A stretch of DNA of 16,586 bases. It comes from an uncultured Asticcacaulis sp. Lineage in GTDB: Bacteria > Pseudomonadota > Alphaproteobacteria > Caulobacterales > Caulobacteraceae. The DNA lies in assembly GCA_946482045.1 (NCBI GenBank), contig CAMLPZ010000060.1, positions 1-16,586 of the forward strand. The letters run 5' to 3'. The position numbers were made by a program, and so were the translations under genes. Below the pieces are notes generated by a model. The model did no database searches, was not told where the DNA came from, and worked only from the letters and a program-made list of their open reading frames with translations. Below are positions 15,737-16,586 of the stretch, piece after piece. Positions within the stretch are counted from its first letter, which is position 1. Every line of letters begins with the position of its first letter.

Positions 15737-16586
15737 CGGCGCCCTCCTCAGCAAAATCGCCTTCGGCCGCTTCATCCTCTTCAGCAGCGGGGGCTTCGAT
15801 CCAGCCCAGCGCGATGCGGGCGTTGAGGATCAGGTTTTCGGCGTCCTGGACCGACAGGTTGAAGCTTTCGAGCGCGCCCGGAACACGGACGCGTTCGCCA
15901 TCCTTCTGTTCGAAGCCGCCGCGAACTTCGTCGGTAGCGAGATCGGCCACATCTTCGACCGACTTCACGCCGGCTTCGCCGAAAGCGACGGCCATGGCGA
16001 GCGTCAGGCCCGGCAGGCTCAGGACATCGTCTTCGACGCCCAGCTCGCGGCGCTTGGCGTCCTGCTCGGCAGCTTCCCTTTCGAGGAAGTCGCGCGCACG
16101 GGCCTGAAGCTCCTGGGCGGTGTCCTCGTCGAAACCTTCGATGGCCGCGATTTCGTTCTCGTCGACATAGGCCAGGTCCTCGACCGAGGTGAAGCCTTCG
16201 GTAACCAGCAGCTGGGCGATAACCTCGTCGACATCGAGCGCTTCCTGGAACAGCGCGGTGCGTTCGGCGAATTCCTTCTGGCGGCGCTCGGAATCCTGCG
16301 ACTCGGTGATGATGTCGACCTGCCAGCCGGTCAGCTGCGACGCCAGGCGGACGTTCTGGCCGCGGCGGCCGATGGCCAGCGACAGTTGTTCGTCCGGCAC
16401 CACGACTTCGACGCGGTCTTCTTCTTCGTCCAGCACCACCTTCGACACTTCGGCCGGGGCCAGGGCGTTGACGATGAAGGTGGCTTCGTCAGGCGACCAC
16501 TGGATGATGTCGATCTTTTCGCCCTGCATTTCAGCGACGACGGCCTGAACGCGCGAACCGCGCATACCGACGCAGGCGCCGACCGG
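15714..16586 (-). CDS. nusA: Transcription elongation/termination factor NusA (C-terminal part)
   Basis: The 5' part lies beyond the right edge; 290 codons are visible, starting inside the first KH domain ([14 protein letters not shown]). NusA binds RNA polymerase, promotes pausing and takes part in termination and antitermination. The second KH domain carries the GRRG loop (visible residues 73-76; [16 protein letters not shown]). Two C-terminal acidic helix-hairpin-helix repeats follow, at about 112-170 ([20 protein letters not shown]) and about 185-262 ([20 protein letters not shown]), then a short acidic tail. Such repeats bind the RNA polymerase alpha C-terminal domain in E. coli. The gene overlaps ylxR by 23 bases and heads the nusA-ylxR-infB run. 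The ATG at 16565 is an internal Met, not the start. Confidence 0.97.
   Translation of the reverse strand, partial: PVGACVGMRGSRVQAVVAEMQGEKIDIIQWSPDEATFIVNALAPAEVSKVVLDEEEDRVEVVVPDEQLSLAIGRRGQNVRLASQLTGWQVDIITESQDSERRQKEFAERTALFQEALDVDEVIAQLLVTEGFTSVEDLAYVDENEIAAIEGFDEDTAQELQARARDFLEREAAEQDAKRRELGVEDDVLSLPGLTLAMAVAFGEAGVKSVEDVADLATDEVRGGFEQKDGERVRVPGALESFNLSVQDAENLILNARIALGWIEAPAAEEDEAAEGDFAEEGADVATAEQ
15742..15749 (-). promoter_or_regulatory. Ribosome-binding site that fixes the ylxR start
   Basis: Minus-strand GAGGAGGG lies inside the last codons of nusA, ahead of the ATG at 15736. It supports that start over the in-frame ATG at 15775 and shows that ylxR is initiated independently within the nusA overlap. 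Confidence 0.75.

Overview
The window looks like chromosomal DNA of an alphaproteobacterium, most likely Caulobacterales (an Asticcacaulis- or Caulobacter-like genome). The reasons are the high GC content of the core genes, a translation/RNA-decay gene set with an alphaproteobacterial YlxR-L7Ae fusion and a very long Arg/Pro-rich IF2 N-terminus, a large TonB-dependent receptor, one promoter matching the Caulobacter housekeeping consensus (TTGaCgS-N10-14-GCTANAWC), and palindrome-rich intergenic spacers. The exact genus is inference.

Right-hand side, minus strand (about 4.8-16.6 kb): the canonical nusA-ylxR-infB / rbfA-truB-rpsO-pnp set. nusA (3' part only) overlaps ylxR by 23 bases; infB follows and ends in a strong intrinsic terminator. 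The set is then interrupted by purU (same strand) and a plus-strand DUF418 membrane protein, before resuming with rbfA, truB, rpsO and pnp. Together these genes cover transcription elongation, initiation factor IF2, 30S maturation, tRNA pseudouridylation, ribosomal protein S15 and exoribonucleolytic RNA decay. purU instead feeds formate and tetrahydrofolate metabolism.

Left-hand side (1-4.7 kb): an accessory segment. It holds the 5' part of a TonB-dependent receptor gene (minus strand, running off the left edge), a plus-strand ankyrin-repeat protein, and a minus-strand two-gene unit. That unit is a DUF2314-like/DUF2185(Imm33)-like fusion overlapping a pentapeptide-repeat protein. It has locally low GC and starts from a well-matched promoter only 7 bases from the start codon, which suggests a leaderless mRNA.

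The spacers carry much structure: a composite palindromic element (3147-3288), a triple-hairpin cluster with the pnp terminator (4694-4795), a structured rpsO-pnp leader, a nested 141-bp palindrome inside the rbfA-truB gap (8590-8730), and a long imperfect stem-loop with mutually exclusive pairings between the convergent DUF418 and purU genes (10564-10687). No tRNA, rRNA, CRISPR array, transposase or integrase was seen.
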